Shown here piece after piece: positions 33,962-42,381 of a stretch of DNA of 48,603 nt. The DNA lies in contig JALHOR010000036.1 of assembly GCA_022842885.1 (NCBI GenBank), forward strand, positions 1 through 48,603. Direction: 5' to 3'. Each line of letters starts with the position of its first letter. The first letter of the stretch is position 1. The stretch comes from Anaerolineae bacterium. Lineage in GTDB: Bacteria; Chloroflexota; Anaerolineae; Aggregatilineales; Phototrophicaceae. The notes beneath the pieces are model-generated. The model saw only the letters and a list, made by a program, of their open reading frames with translations. It was not told the origin of the DNA and ran no database searches. Position numbers and translations under genes: made by a program.

Positions 33962-35041
33962 TTAGAAAACCAGTTGTTCCTGCGCCCAGATTAAGCCATC
34001 AATCACGGTCATGCCGTAGTTGTTTAGCTTCCAAGGTTCTGCTGCTAAAGCTGGGTTGGTATCCACATCGGCGGTGATTAGGGGACCATCAGCCAGCACG
34101 AAGAATGGAATATCTTGGCGAGCTTGTTCCAAACCGACGGTCGCCGCATACGCACCTGCAATCACTGCCCAACCATGAATGCGGCTAGGCGAGTTACGGG
34201 CGGTAGCGACTAATTTGCCATCGCCCACCGCTTGGATAGCCGGACTCATGGCATCCACGCCACCGACCAACACTTGGTCGCCCAAGCCAGCATTTTCAAC
34301 AGCTTGGCGAGCCGCCAGCGCCATATCGTCGTTATCCGCGAAGATGGCTTTCAAATCGGGATGGCGATTGAGGATGGTTTCCGCTAGGGATGCCGCTTTG
34401 GCATTGTCCCAGTCGGCGGGTTCATCGGCAACGACTTCAATATCGGCATATTTACCGACGATATTCAGGAAGCCTTGCCCGCGCGCTTGAGCGCCAGTGT
34501 GTCCGGGCTGCCCGCCAATATGAGCAATCTTGCCAGAGCCGCCCATGCGGTCAACGAGTTTTTGCACAACGGATTCAGACATAAACACATTATTCGGCGC
34601 AATAAAAGTAAGGATGCCCATTTCTTTCAATTGGTCTAGCGGGGCAATCAGGGTATCCATATCGACAACGGGGATGCCAGCGCCAATCATGGCGGTGACA
34701 GGTTCAACGAGGGTGCCAATGCTGCCGGGCTGCATAGCGACAAAATCCCATTGTTCGGTTGCCATCTGGTCAATTTTGCCGCGCTGGATAGCGGGGTCAA
34801 ATTCACCATCGAACCATGTAATTTCGACACCGAGCAGTTCGCCCCAGCGGAGGGCAGCTTCTTGCCCTTGCGCGTTCCAAGTGCCAGCCAGACCGGCGCT
34901 AGACATAGCAGCCCGCAACGGTGCATCTTGAGCGCGAGCGCGGCGGTAATCTATAAATGCCATAAAATTGGCGGCAACCAAACCGCCCCCGGCAAAAAGA
35001 CTCCCTTTCAGGAAATCACGACGGCTAAAACCTTTATTCAT
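33962..35041 (-). CDS. Sugar ABC transporter binding protein with Tat signal
   Basis: 359 residues. Twin-arginine signal (NKGFSRRDFLKGSLFAGGG), then an RbsB-type fold (PLRAAMSSAGLAGTWNAQGQ, VGGVDAMSPAIQAVGDGKLV). Exported folded and binds a monosaccharide or related ligand for the RbsA/RbsC-type transporter. AGGAG 8 nt before ATG. First gene of its operon, with a promoter and LacI-type operator upstream. Substrate unknown; adjacency to mtnK hints at a methylthioribose-like pentose. Confidence 0.9.
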   Translation of the reverse strand: MNKGFSRRDFLKGSLFAGGGLVAANFMAFIDYRRARAQDAPLRAAMSSAGLAGTWNAQGQEAALRWGELLGVEITWFDGEFDPAIQRGKIDQMATEQWDFVAMQPGSIGTLVEPVTAMIGAGIPVVDMDTLIAPLDQLKEMGILTFIAPNNVFMSESVVQKLVDRMGGSGKIAHIGGQPGHTGAQARGQGFLNIVGKYADIEVVADEPADWDNAKAASLAETILNRHPDLKAIFADNDDMALAARQAVENAGLGDQVLVGGVDAMSPAIQAVGDGKLVATARNSPSRIHGWAVIAGAYAATVGLEQARQDIPFFVLADGPLITADVDTNPALAAEPWKLNNYGMTVIDGLIWAQEQLVF

Positions 35042-35090
35042 ATATCAAGCTCCTGTGTAAAATATTATTTCAAAAATACTAGCCTTCTGT

Positions 35091-35147
35091 TTTGTGAACG
35101 CTCACAAACATTATTTAAATTATATCCCGAACTTGCAACAAAACCAA
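35091..35147 (-). promoter_or_regulatory. Promoter of the Rbs-type operon with LacI-like operator
   Basis: -35 TTGGTT (35147-35142), 17-nt spacer, perfect -10 TATAAT (35124-35119). At the start point lies TTTGTGA-ACGC-TCACAAA (35108-35091), an 18-bp perfect inverted repeat. It differs by one base from the ideal symmetric lac operator core. Confidence 0.8.
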
Positions 35148-35228
35148 CAGATGAATGACACCTTCTCAGGATGATTGTCTTATCTTCAGAAAATATATTG
35201 AAGGGCAACACAAATCCATTTTGCCCTC

Positions 35229-35257
35229 TTGACAATTTAGAGTTTTTGCTCTAAACT
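35229..35257 (+). promoter_or_regulatory. Promoter of the TetR gene with operator 1
   Basis: TTGACA (35229-35234), 17-nt spacer, TAAACT (35252-35257). The inverted repeat TTTAGAG-N6-CTCTAAA (35236-35255) fills the spacer. Confidence 0.85.
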
Positions 35258-35265
35258 TATTTTCA

Positions 35266-35285
35266 AGTAGAGTAAATACTCTAAA
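35266..35285 (+). promoter_or_regulatory. Operator 2 of the TetR gene
   Basis: AGTAGAG-N6-CTCTAAA, the same motif as operator 1, centred 30 bp (about three helix turns) downstream and covering the predicted start point. Confidence 0.8.
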
Positions 35286-35293
35286 AGGTGCTT

Positions 35294-35875
35294 ATGAAGA
35301 CGAAAGATCGCATTTTGGACGCTGCCCTTCGGTTATTCAATGAGCAAGGTACTGCGGCAATTTCGACCAATCACATCGCGGAAGCCGCTGTTATGAGTCC
35401 GGGCAATCTCTATTATCACTATGGCAACAAAGACGAAATTATCCGGGCATTGTTTGAGCGTTTGTTCGCGCTAACGGACACAGCATTTGCCCTACCGGAT
35501 CACCACCTGCCGACCTTGGCGGATGCACTGGCGTTGGTAACGGTCAATTTTAAAATCATGGCAGACTATCGTTTTGTTTATCGAGAACTGCTGGCATTGC
35601 TGCGCCAAGATACCTTGTTGCATGAGCGTTATATGGCGATTCGGCAGCGTGGTTATGATGGTTTCCGTGAGATTATTTTGGCATTAAAACACGCCGGGGT
35701 TTTTGCGGCTGCCATAGATGACACAACGGTGAACCATCTAGCAGATTTATGTTGGCTCATCAGCGAATTTTGGCTGGCGACATTGGAAGTGCGGGGGCAG
35801 CCACTCGATGACCCCCATATAGAGCGCGGCACTGCCCTGATGCTGTTTGTCTTAAAGCCGTATCTATCGCCATAA
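35294..35875 (+). CDS. TetR-family transcriptional regulator
   Basis: 193 residues. HTH at the N-terminus (DRILDAALRLFNEQGTAAIS, then GNLYYHYGNKDEIIRALFE), then a helical ligand domain. ATG 35294 has AAAGG 5 nt upstream; the GTG two codons earlier overlaps that site. Autoregulation is strongly suggested by two identical operators in its promoter. The DUF4386 gene 64 nt downstream is the likely target/co-transcribed gene. Ligand unknown. Confidence 0.9.
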   Translation: MKTKDRILDAALRLFNEQGTAAISTNHIAEAAVMSPGNLYYHYGNKDEIIRALFERLFALTDTAFALPDHHLPTLADALALVTVNFKIMADYRFVYRELLALLRQDTLLHERYMAIRQRGYDGFREIILALKHAGVFAAAIDDTTVNHLADLCWLISEFWLATLEVRGQPLDDPHIERGTALMLFVLKPYLSP

Positions 35876-35939
35876 CCGCATCGTTTTATCTATCTCAATT
35901 CAATCTATCTATCTCTATCACCTATAAAGGAAAAATACC

Positions 35940-36617
35940 ATGCACCGTCGTATCGCCGGGGTCTTCTTAATCATTGTCCCCATCGTGTTTAATCTAGCAT
36001 TTTTTGCTCTGGGCAGCACCTTTGAATATCCTGATATTTTGCGCCAACCAACCGATGCTATTCTGACACAATTTGCGGCGGGTGGCAGCGCATTAATCGC
36101 ATTATGGTACGCTTTTGCCGCGACTGCCTTTTTGGCAATTCCGCTGGCATTGCTGTTGTATGGCATCTTCAAAGAAGAACACCCACAGTTGGCACTAGCG
36201 TCCGCCATTTTGGGGGTGTTAAGTGGTTTGGTGCAAGTCATGGGATTGCTGCGGTGGGTGTTTTTAGTGCCGATGTTGGCAAGCCAATATACTGACACCG
36301 CTACCGACCCGGCAGTGCGCGAAAGCATTGCGCTGGTGTTCCAAGTGGCGCATCAATATTTGGGCGTGGCAGTGGGTGAACATTTGGGATATTTATTCAC
36401 AGGAAGTTGGACGATTGTGTTAAGCGTGATGATGTTTCGCTCACAGATATTTCGTTCATGGTTGGGCGTATTGGGCATTGTCGCGGCAGTGGGGATAATG
36501 GCTGGCTTGCTTGAACCTGCGGGATGGGGTGATGCCGGAGCGATTAATGCCATCAGCTATATCATTTGGTCATTATGGCTCATTATCATGGGCGTTATTG
36601 TCCTGCGGACGAAGTAA
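35940..36617 (+). CDS. DUF4386-type membrane protein
   Basis: 225 residues with about six membrane helices (AGVFLIIVPIVFNLAFFALG, FAATAFLAIPLALLLYGIF, MGLLRWVFLVPMLA, IIWSLWLIIMGVIVL). It resembles the DUF4386 family, usually under a TetR or other regulator. No transport or catalytic motif. AAAGGAAAA upstream. Co-transcribed with the TetR gene. Confidence 0.75.
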   Translation: MHRRIAGVFLIIVPIVFNLAFFALGSTFEYPDILRQPTDAILTQFAAGGSALIALWYAFAATAFLAIPLALLLYGIFKEEHPQLALASAILGVLSGLVQVMGLLRWVFLVPMLASQYTDTATDPAVRESIALVFQVAHQYLGVAVGEHLGYLFTGSWTIVLSVMMFRSQIFRSWLGVLGIVAAVGIMAGLLEPAGWGDAGAINAISYIIWSLWLIIMGVIVLRTK

Positions 36618-36663
36618 CATCCGTTTATCTTTATCTAAAGGTCATTCCAAAATTCGGTTTTCT

Positions 36664-36692
36664 GTGGAGGACACGGCATACCGTGTCCCCAC
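36664..36692. repeat. Degenerate palindrome of the GGCATGCC family
   Basis: GTGGAGGACACGGCA/TACCGTGTCCCCAC: the same architecture as the two 91-bp elements' cores but with one extra base and different flanks. It lies between convergent genes. Confidence 0.65.
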
Positions 36693-36720
36693 CAGCCAGA
36701 TTTGTGAAACAAGTTCTAGC

Positions 36721-38682
36721 TCAGGCACGCGCTGTTTGGCGGCGACGCTGAATTTCTGGGATGAGCAGCAGCGTGATTAAGCCATTCAGCACCACGATAA
36801 CGGTGCTGCCTTCATGCCCAAGGACGCCCAATGGCAGCGGCAAATTGATGATGAAGGTGCTGAACACCAGCACAAAAATCACTGCCAGCGAAAATGTGAT
36901 ATTTTGCCAGACGACGCGCCGCGCTTTTTGGCTGAGGCGAATCGCCTCTTGGATGCGTTCAATTTTATCGCCCATCAACACGACATCGGCAGTCTCTAGT
37001 GCCACATCGGTTCCGGCAGCGCCCATGGCAATGCCAATTTGGGCGGCTGCCAATGCCGGGGCATCATTGACGCCATCGCCGACCATCGCCACTATCTCAA
37101 ATTCGGTTTGCAATTGTTGGATAGCTGTCACTTTATCTTCTGGCATTAAGCCGGCATACACGCGCGTAATGCCGGTTTGGGCAGCAATTTGATGGGCAAC
37201 GCGCTCATTATCTCCGGTGAGCATCGCCACCTCGATGCCTAATGCTCGCAAATCGCGCACGACTTGGGCGGCTTCGGGGCGCACGGCATCGGCAGCCGCC
37301 AACAGCCCTGCCCATGTGCCATCGCGCAGCACACCCATGATGGTCTTACCCGCCTCTTCCAAGGCTTCTAATTTGGCTGCTAGAGGTGCGGGCAAGGCGT
37401 TATCATTTTTCAGATGTGCCAAGCTGCCAATTAAAATCGTTTGCCCGTTTACGACCGCTTGAACACCTCTGCCGGGGATAGCTTCAAAATCCATCACTTC
37501 GGGTAATGCGATGCCGCGCTGTTTGGCAGCGGTCACAATTGCTAATGCCAACGGATGTTCGGAACGCGCTTCAGCAGCGGCAGTCAATGCCAGCAGGTCA
37601 TTTTCAGGAATATCCACCGCAAAAATATCGGTTAAACGCGGTTCGCCCATCGTCAAAGTACCTGTTTTATCAAAGGCAATCGCTTTCACAACGGCAAGTT
37701 GTTCCAAATACGCGCCGCCTTTGAACAGCACACCGCCGCGTGCGGCAGAGGCAATCGCTGAGATGAATGCCGCCGGAACACTAATCACCAGCGCACACGG
37801 CGAAGCGACCGTCATCAGCACCATTGCCCGATAAAAATTCGTGCCAAACTCGACCCAACCCAACGCGGGCGGAAGCGTAATGAATAGGGCGATGCCACCG
37901 ATAATGAGTAGCGAGTAGTATTCTTCAAATTTATCTAGGAACTGCTCGGTAGGGGCTTTATTCTCCTGCGCTTCTTCGACCAATTTGATGATGCGTGCCA
38001 AAGTGGACTCAGTAGCGAGTTTGCTGGCTTTAACATCTAAGATGCCGTGTTTGTTCAATGTGCCAGCAAATACCGTGTCGCCTATGGCTTTATCTACTGG
38101 CATGGATTCACCCGTGATAGGCGATTGGTCTACCGCAGAGCGCCCATTGATGACGATGCCATCTACTGGAATGCGTTCACCGGGTTCGATGAGGACAATA
38201 TCATTCAGCTTGATTTCGCTGAATTTAATGGTGATTGCCTCATCGCCGCGCCGAATATGGGCGGTTTCTGGGTAGAGTTTAAAGAGACTTTGGATGGCGT
38301 TGCGGCTGCGCCCGATAGCGTAATCTTGCAAGACATTACTAAGCGAAAACAGGAACAACAAAATTGCGCCTTCGTGCCAATTACCCGTAATTGCTGCGCC
38401 GATTGCCGCCAAAATCATCAGCATGTCCACGTCAATTTTGCGCTTTGCCAAACTTTCTAAGGCACCTTTTGCGCCATAGAACCCACCTGCAAGGTACGAA
38501 GTTAAATTCAAAATTAGGATGAAGCCAGCCGGTAATCCGGCTTGTTCGGCGAACCAACTAGCGACGATTGCCAATGCGGTTAAAGCAACTAAACGCGGTT
38601 CTAACCAGGTTTTTGTGAGCCATGAGGGCAGCTTAAAGGGTGTTTTTTGCGATGGTTTATCACTGAGTAGTACAGTGTTCAT
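36721..38682 (-). CDS. P1B-4-type heavy-metal P-type ATPase
   Basis: 653 residues. TGES actuator motif, phosphorylation DKTGTLTMGEP, and hinge GDGVNDAPAL. The membrane metal motif is SPCAL (not CPC) and the last helices carry LGHEGST, the pair typical of P1B-4 ATPases that export Co2+, Fe2+, Ni2+ or Zn2+. No N-terminal HMA metal-binding domain. ATG 38682 has GAGG 8 nt upstream; the ATG two codons earlier is too close. Palindromes upstream may be metal-repressor sites. Confidence 0.92.
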   Translation of the reverse strand: MNTVLLSDKPSQKTPFKLPSWLTKTWLEPRLVALTALAIVASWFAEQAGLPAGFILILNLTSYLAGGFYGAKGALESLAKRKIDVDMLMILAAIGAAITGNWHEGAILLFLFSLSNVLQDYAIGRSRNAIQSLFKLYPETAHIRRGDEAITIKFSEIKLNDIVLIEPGERIPVDGIVINGRSAVDQSPITGESMPVDKAIGDTVFAGTLNKHGILDVKASKLATESTLARIIKLVEEAQENKAPTEQFLDKFEEYYSLLIIGGIALFITLPPALGWVEFGTNFYRAMVLMTVASPCALVISVPAAFISAIASAARGGVLFKGGAYLEQLAVVKAIAFDKTGTLTMGEPRLTDIFAVDIPENDLLALTAAAEARSEHPLALAIVTAAKQRGIALPEVMDFEAIPGRGVQAVVNGQTILIGSLAHLKNDNALPAPLAAKLEALEEAGKTIMGVLRDGTWAGLLAAADAVRPEAAQVVRDLRALGIEVAMLTGDNERVAHQIAAQTGITRVYAGLMPEDKVTAIQQLQTEFEIVAMVGDGVNDAPALAAAQIGIAMGAAGTDVALETADVVLMGDKIERIQEAIRLSQKARRVVWQNITFSLAVIFVLVFSTFIINLPLPLGVLGHEGSTVIVVLNGLITLLLIPEIQRRRQTARA

Positions 38683-38707
38683 GGTCATATCCTCTGTTTG
38701 GGCTGTA

Positions 38708-38750
38708 CAAAGTTTTTACTTTGATGACTTTATTTTAACATAAGTTAAAT
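38708..38750 (-). promoter_or_regulatory. Two palindromes upstream of the metal ATPase
   Basis: CAAAGT-TTTT-ACTTTG (38708-38723) and TTTAAC-ATAA-GTTAAA (38734-38749). Possible binding sites for a metal-responsive regulator. No such regulator gene is adjacent. Confidence 0.5.
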
Positions 38751-38909
38751 TTAAAAACAACAATAGGTGTTATTTTTCTTCGCTACTGTTTATATTCGTA
38801 TTGTAACCCCGTTAAAATAGGCTGGCGTGTGACCAATGTCATGCATCATAGGGTGATATTTATAGAAATTTGACTCGCAAACCCCATGCAATCTGATTAA
38901 AATAAGATC

Positions 38910-39650
38910 ATGCCGACACCGTTTACACATCTCCAAATTGCCTATCGTTTACTGGCTGACCCTGTACTACCAGAGTCCGTACAAGCGTTGCTGCTGGCGG
39001 AATTGCCGGCATATTTGCTAGGAAGCATCAGCGCCGATGCCCGCATTCCCGGCAAAGAGCGTGATGCGGCGCATTTTTATCGGTATGATACGCCCATGCT
39101 TGACCATCCTTGGCGGGTGATGACTCACCAATATCCTGACTTAATGCACCCCCAAACAGCCGCACAGCGGGCATTTATCGCCGGCTATGTGGCGCATTTG
39201 GCAGCCGATGAATATTGGTCGCTGAATATGCTGAAGCCGCACTTTGCTGAAAGTGACTGGGGTGGGAGTATGCGGGGGCGTTTTTTCGTGCTGCATCTGC
39301 TGTTGATTTTCCAAGATGAGCGCGATTTAAAGACGTTATCACTGGAAACAGCGCAACAACTTCTAAACTGCATCCCCGATCATTGGCTGCCGTTTATGCC
39401 TGATGATATTTTGTGTGGTTGGCGTGATTTGGTGGCGGGGCAAATCCCGGATAAGAGCCAAACACTAGACATTTTTGGCGGGCGCATCGCTACTGAACCC
39501 GCTGTTCTGCGCCAAATGCTGGATAATGCTACTTTGATGCAAGACCGTTTGTGGCAGCATGTCACCCCAACAATTCTGCATGATGTCGAAGAAAATCTAT
39601 ATGCTTTCAGCCGCGCACAACTGCTGCAATATTGGCGGGAAACCCAATAA
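38910..39650 (+). CDS. Zinc-dependent phospholipase C-like protein
   Basis: 246 residues with the Zn_dep_PLPC pattern: FTHLQIAYRLL near the N-terminus, LGSISADARI, DAAHFYRYDT, HPWRVMTHQYP and FIAGYVAHLAADEYWS, supplying the His/Asp zinc ligands. No signal peptide. The family includes bacterial phospholipase C and many uncharacterised relatives; the substrate is not predictable. The 220-nt gap upstream shows no clear promoter. Confidence 0.85.
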   Translation: MPTPFTHLQIAYRLLADPVLPESVQALLLAELPAYLLGSISADARIPGKERDAAHFYRYDTPMLDHPWRVMTHQYPDLMHPQTAAQRAFIAGYVAHLAADEYWSLNMLKPHFAESDWGGSMRGRFFVLHLLLIFQDERDLKTLSLETAQQLLNCIPDHWLPFMPDDILCGWRDLVAGQIPDKSQTLDIFGGRIATEPAVLRQMLDNATLMQDRLWQHVTPTILHDVEENLYAFSRAQLLQYWRETQ

Positions 39651-39662
39651 GTTGGCTAACGC

Positions 39663-39697
39663 TTGTACCTCCCGTTACGTCAGGCTATAAAATAGCC
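39663..39697 (+). promoter_or_regulatory. MerR-type promoter with dyad
   Basis: -35 TTGTAC (39663-39668), dyad CCT-NN-CGT-T-ACG-NN-AGG (39668-39684), then TATAAAAT, giving 17-19 nt spacing as in MerR-activated promoters. GGCTAT-AAA-ATAGCC (39683-39697) overlaps the -10. Confidence 0.65.
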
Positions 39698-39723
39698 ATA
39701 GGCAACGTTAGAAAGAACTCCCT

Positions 39724-40476
39724 ATGAAACGCTTGTATCGGGTGACACGTTTCGCGGAATTATCCGGTGTCACGGTGCGAACCCTGCATCATTATGACCA
39801 GATTGGGCTGCTGCGTGCGGCACGCCACAAACAATCCAAGCATCGTTTTTACGAAGCCAATGATTTTGCGCGTTTGCAGCAAATTCGCACTTTACGCGGC
39901 ATGGGCTTCACGCTGGAAGAAATTAAGACGCTGCTCGATTCGCGTAACACCAATTTGCAGCAGACCATGCTGGAGCGCAAAACCCAATTGGACGCACAAA
40001 TCGCAACCTTGCAAGCAGCATCCGTCGCTTTAGGGCAAGCCATAGAGGCGCTGGCAAAACTGGATACCCTGCCACATATTTCCGACAATGCCATGCTGTT
40101 AAGCGTGCTTCATAATGAAAAAGATTGGTTGCGCCGCCATTATTCGCCGGAAGAATGGCAAGTTTTGATGCAGCGTGCCAGCACGATACCGCCCGAAAAA
40201 ATCAAACAAGGCGAACAAGAGTGGATAACTTTAATCGAAGCCTTCCGCGAAAATTTGCATTTGTCACCCGATGACCCCCAATTACAACCATTGGCAGCGC
40301 AGATGCAGCAATTGATTGAGCAATTTACTGGGGGCAATCCTGACATAGAAAATGCCTTAAATCGCATGTATGCCGATTTTGAGGCAATCCCCGACCCCTT
40401 CCGGCAATACGACCAAACATTGCATGATTTTATGAGCGCCGCCCTGACGATATATCGCCAGCGGCAGGCGGTGTAA
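39724..40476 (+). CDS. MerR-family regulator with TipAS domain
   Basis: 250 residues. N-terminal MerR HTH (YRVTRFAELSGVTVRTLHHY, DQIGLL), dimer helix (ERKTQLDAQIATLQAA), then a C-terminal TipAS domain (WQVLMQRASTIPPEKIKQGE, MYADFEAIPDPFRQYD), which binds antibiotics or multidrug ligands. It probably activates itself via the dyad in its promoter, and perhaps the MFS transporter 178 nt downstream. Confidence 0.9.
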   Translation: MKRLYRVTRFAELSGVTVRTLHHYDQIGLLRAARHKQSKHRFYEANDFARLQQIRTLRGMGFTLEEIKTLLDSRNTNLQQTMLERKTQLDAQIATLQAASVALGQAIEALAKLDTLPHISDNAMLLSVLHNEKDWLRRHYSPEEWQVLMQRASTIPPEKIKQGEQEWITLIEAFRENLHLSPDDPQLQPLAAQMQQLIEQFTGGNPDIENALNRMYADFEAIPDPFRQYDQTLHDFMSAALTIYRQRQAV

Positions 40477-40653
40477 CGAGTGCAAGCGAACCATGCATGG
40501 CTTTTGCCCGCGCTCACATTCTGATTCAACGGCTTACAGCTAGATATTAAGACCATCGCGGTACTATCCAATCAGCACCAAACTTGCCACAATAAACAAC
40601 ATCAGAAGCAACTTCTGAACCTCTGCACTATTTCCAACATTAGGATAGTTATC

Positions 40654-41895
40654 ATGAAAGCACGCTGGCATTACGCTTGGTTGATTGTGGTCATTACGTT
40701 TTTTGTGATGTTATTTGCCGCCGGAGTTCGCACCATTCCCGGCATTATTATTAAGCCTTTAGAAGCCGAATTTGGTTGGGATAGATCCAGCATTTCATTT
40801 GCGGTTGCCATCAGTTTATTTGTGTTTGGCTTGGGCGCACCCATTGCGGGCAGTCTGATTGACCGCTTTGGACCCAAAAAAGTAATGCTAGGGGCGCTGG
40901 CACTGACTGCGGCGGGCTTAACCCCATTGCTGGCACTACGCGAATTATGGCAGTTGCATCTGTTTTGGGGCTTGCTGACCGGGGTCGGCACGGGCGGTAT
41001 TGCCGGTGTTTTGGGCGCAACGGTGGCGAATCGCTGGTTTAACAAACATCGCGGTATGATTGTCGGCATCTTTAGTGGTGCTGCCGCTGCCGGACAATTT
41101 TTATTCGTCCCCATGTTGATTAATCTGACTGCCAACGAAGGTTGGCGCGTGGCAATTGCTGTCGTCGCCACTATCGGGGTGGCACTGCTGCTGCCCGTGT
41201 TTTTATTGATGCGAAATTGCCCGGAAGATATGGGTTTAGAGCCTGTAGGCGGCAAACCGTTGGCATCATCAGCAGCACAAGCCGAAAATGAGCGCGGTAC
41301 ACCTTTGCGAGAAGCCATTCGCACTCGTGATTTTTGGCTGTTGGCGGGCAGTTTTTTCGTGTGTGGGTATACCACCAACGGCTTGATTGGCACCCATCTC
41401 CTGCCACATACGGTTGAGCATGGCTTTGTAGAAGTGGAAACAGCGGGTGCCTTGGCGCTGATGGGCATCATGAACATGATTGGTACGCTCATTTCTGGTT
41501 GGCTTTCAGATAAGTACGACAATCGTAAATTGCTGTCCGTGTATTATGGGTTGCGGGCGCTATCGTTAGTGGCGCTGCCGTTTGTGGTAGAAATGCGTGG
41601 TTTGTTAATTTTTGCGGTCATCTACGGCTTAGACTGGGTGGCGACTGTACCGCCGACGGTGAATTTGACGGCACAGCGTTTCGGCAGAGCGTCCGTCGGG
41701 ACAATCTATGGGTGGATTTTCTGTTCGCATATGATTGGTGCGGGACTGGCGGCACAAGCGGGCGGTTTATTCCGCGATATTTTTGGCGATTATCACCTGA
41801 TTTTTCTATCGGCGGCGCTGATGGGCTTCATTGCGTCGGGCTTAACCATGCGAATTTCCGTCCAAAAACGCAAGTCAGTACTGGTGCAGGCATAG
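40654..41895 (+). CDS. MFS transporter (oxalate/formate antiporter-like)
   Basis: 413 residues, 12 membrane helices. N-terminal motif A-like GSLIDRFGPKKVMLGA and, in the second half, GWLSDKYDNRKLL. Full length with AGGA 8 nt upstream. Similar to monocarboxylate or YhjX/OxlT-type carriers; substrate unknown. Context with a TipAS regulator suggests efflux. Confidence 0.88.
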   Translation: MKARWHYAWLIVVITFFVMLFAAGVRTIPGIIIKPLEAEFGWDRSSISFAVAISLFVFGLGAPIAGSLIDRFGPKKVMLGALALTAAGLTPLLALRELWQLHLFWGLLTGVGTGGIAGVLGATVANRWFNKHRGMIVGIFSGAAAAGQFLFVPMLINLTANEGWRVAIAVVATIGVALLLPVFLLMRNCPEDMGLEPVGGKPLASSAAQAENERGTPLREAIRTRDFWLLAGSFFVCGYTTNGLIGTHLLPHTVEHGFVEVETAGALALMGIMNMIGTLISGWLSDKYDNRKLLSVYYGLRALSLVALPFVVEMRGLLIFAVIYGLDWVATVPPTVNLTAQRFGRASVGTIYGWIFCSHMIGAGLAAQAGGLFRDIFGDYHLIFLSAALMGFIASGLTMRISVQKRKSVLVQA

Positions 41896-42381
41896 GGTTA
41901 TTGCAACGCGGGGACTTGCACGAAATCTCATTTTCGGATAAAGTGTAGGGTAGCAAGATTGTTGTTTGGAACATCGCCACTGGATAGACGGCGCGACAAT
42001 ATTGAAAACTCTACTCAATTAGAGCTTACAAAAGTAGCAACGAGACTGAGACTGCGGTAGATAAATATTCGGCGAAACGCAGGCTGCAACGACAAAACCA
42101 GCGATGATAGACTGCCCCGATATGGCAGAGCAGTGTCCTTACACATAAGCGGGCATTTCCCGCTGCAAGTTATCGGTAGTGAACGTATGAGGTGGAGTGT
42201 TTACTGTTCTGTCTGAGCAGTAACAACGCCGGGCAGTGATAACTGTAAAACAGACCTGTTATTGTCCCCCTAATCTTTGGGATTCGGGGGCAATTATGCC
42301 AGATTTCGGAATCTTTGTCGTCTTGCAGCCGCAGTATGCCATGTGGAAGGACTGCGGCTGTTTGCGTTGATGGACAGGAAA
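41896..42381. other. 486-nt non-coding structured gap before recX
   Basis: No credible gene. Hairpins include TTGTCCCCC/GGGGGCAA (42256-42292 approx.) and a perfect 10-bp CAGCCGCAGT/ACTGCGGCTG (42326-42360) just before the recX start. No tmRNA, SRP or RNase P motif recognised. Confidence 0.6.
42326..42360 (+). other. Hairpin in the recX leader
   Basis: A 10-bp perfect stem CAGCCGCAGT/ACTGCGGCTG with a 15-nt loop, 21 nt before the recX start; TTTGCGTT follows. Attenuator, terminator of a short RNA or regulatory element. Confidence 0.65.

Noticed and set aside
40671-41522. 283-codon minus-strand frame opposite the MFS gene
   Set aside because: Antisense shadow of an intact transporter; Ser/Pro/Ala-rich sequence without recognisable fold.
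42277-42381. N-terminal extension of RecX
   Set aside because: The added residues are atypical for RecX and overlap the leader hairpins; the conserved start fits 42382.
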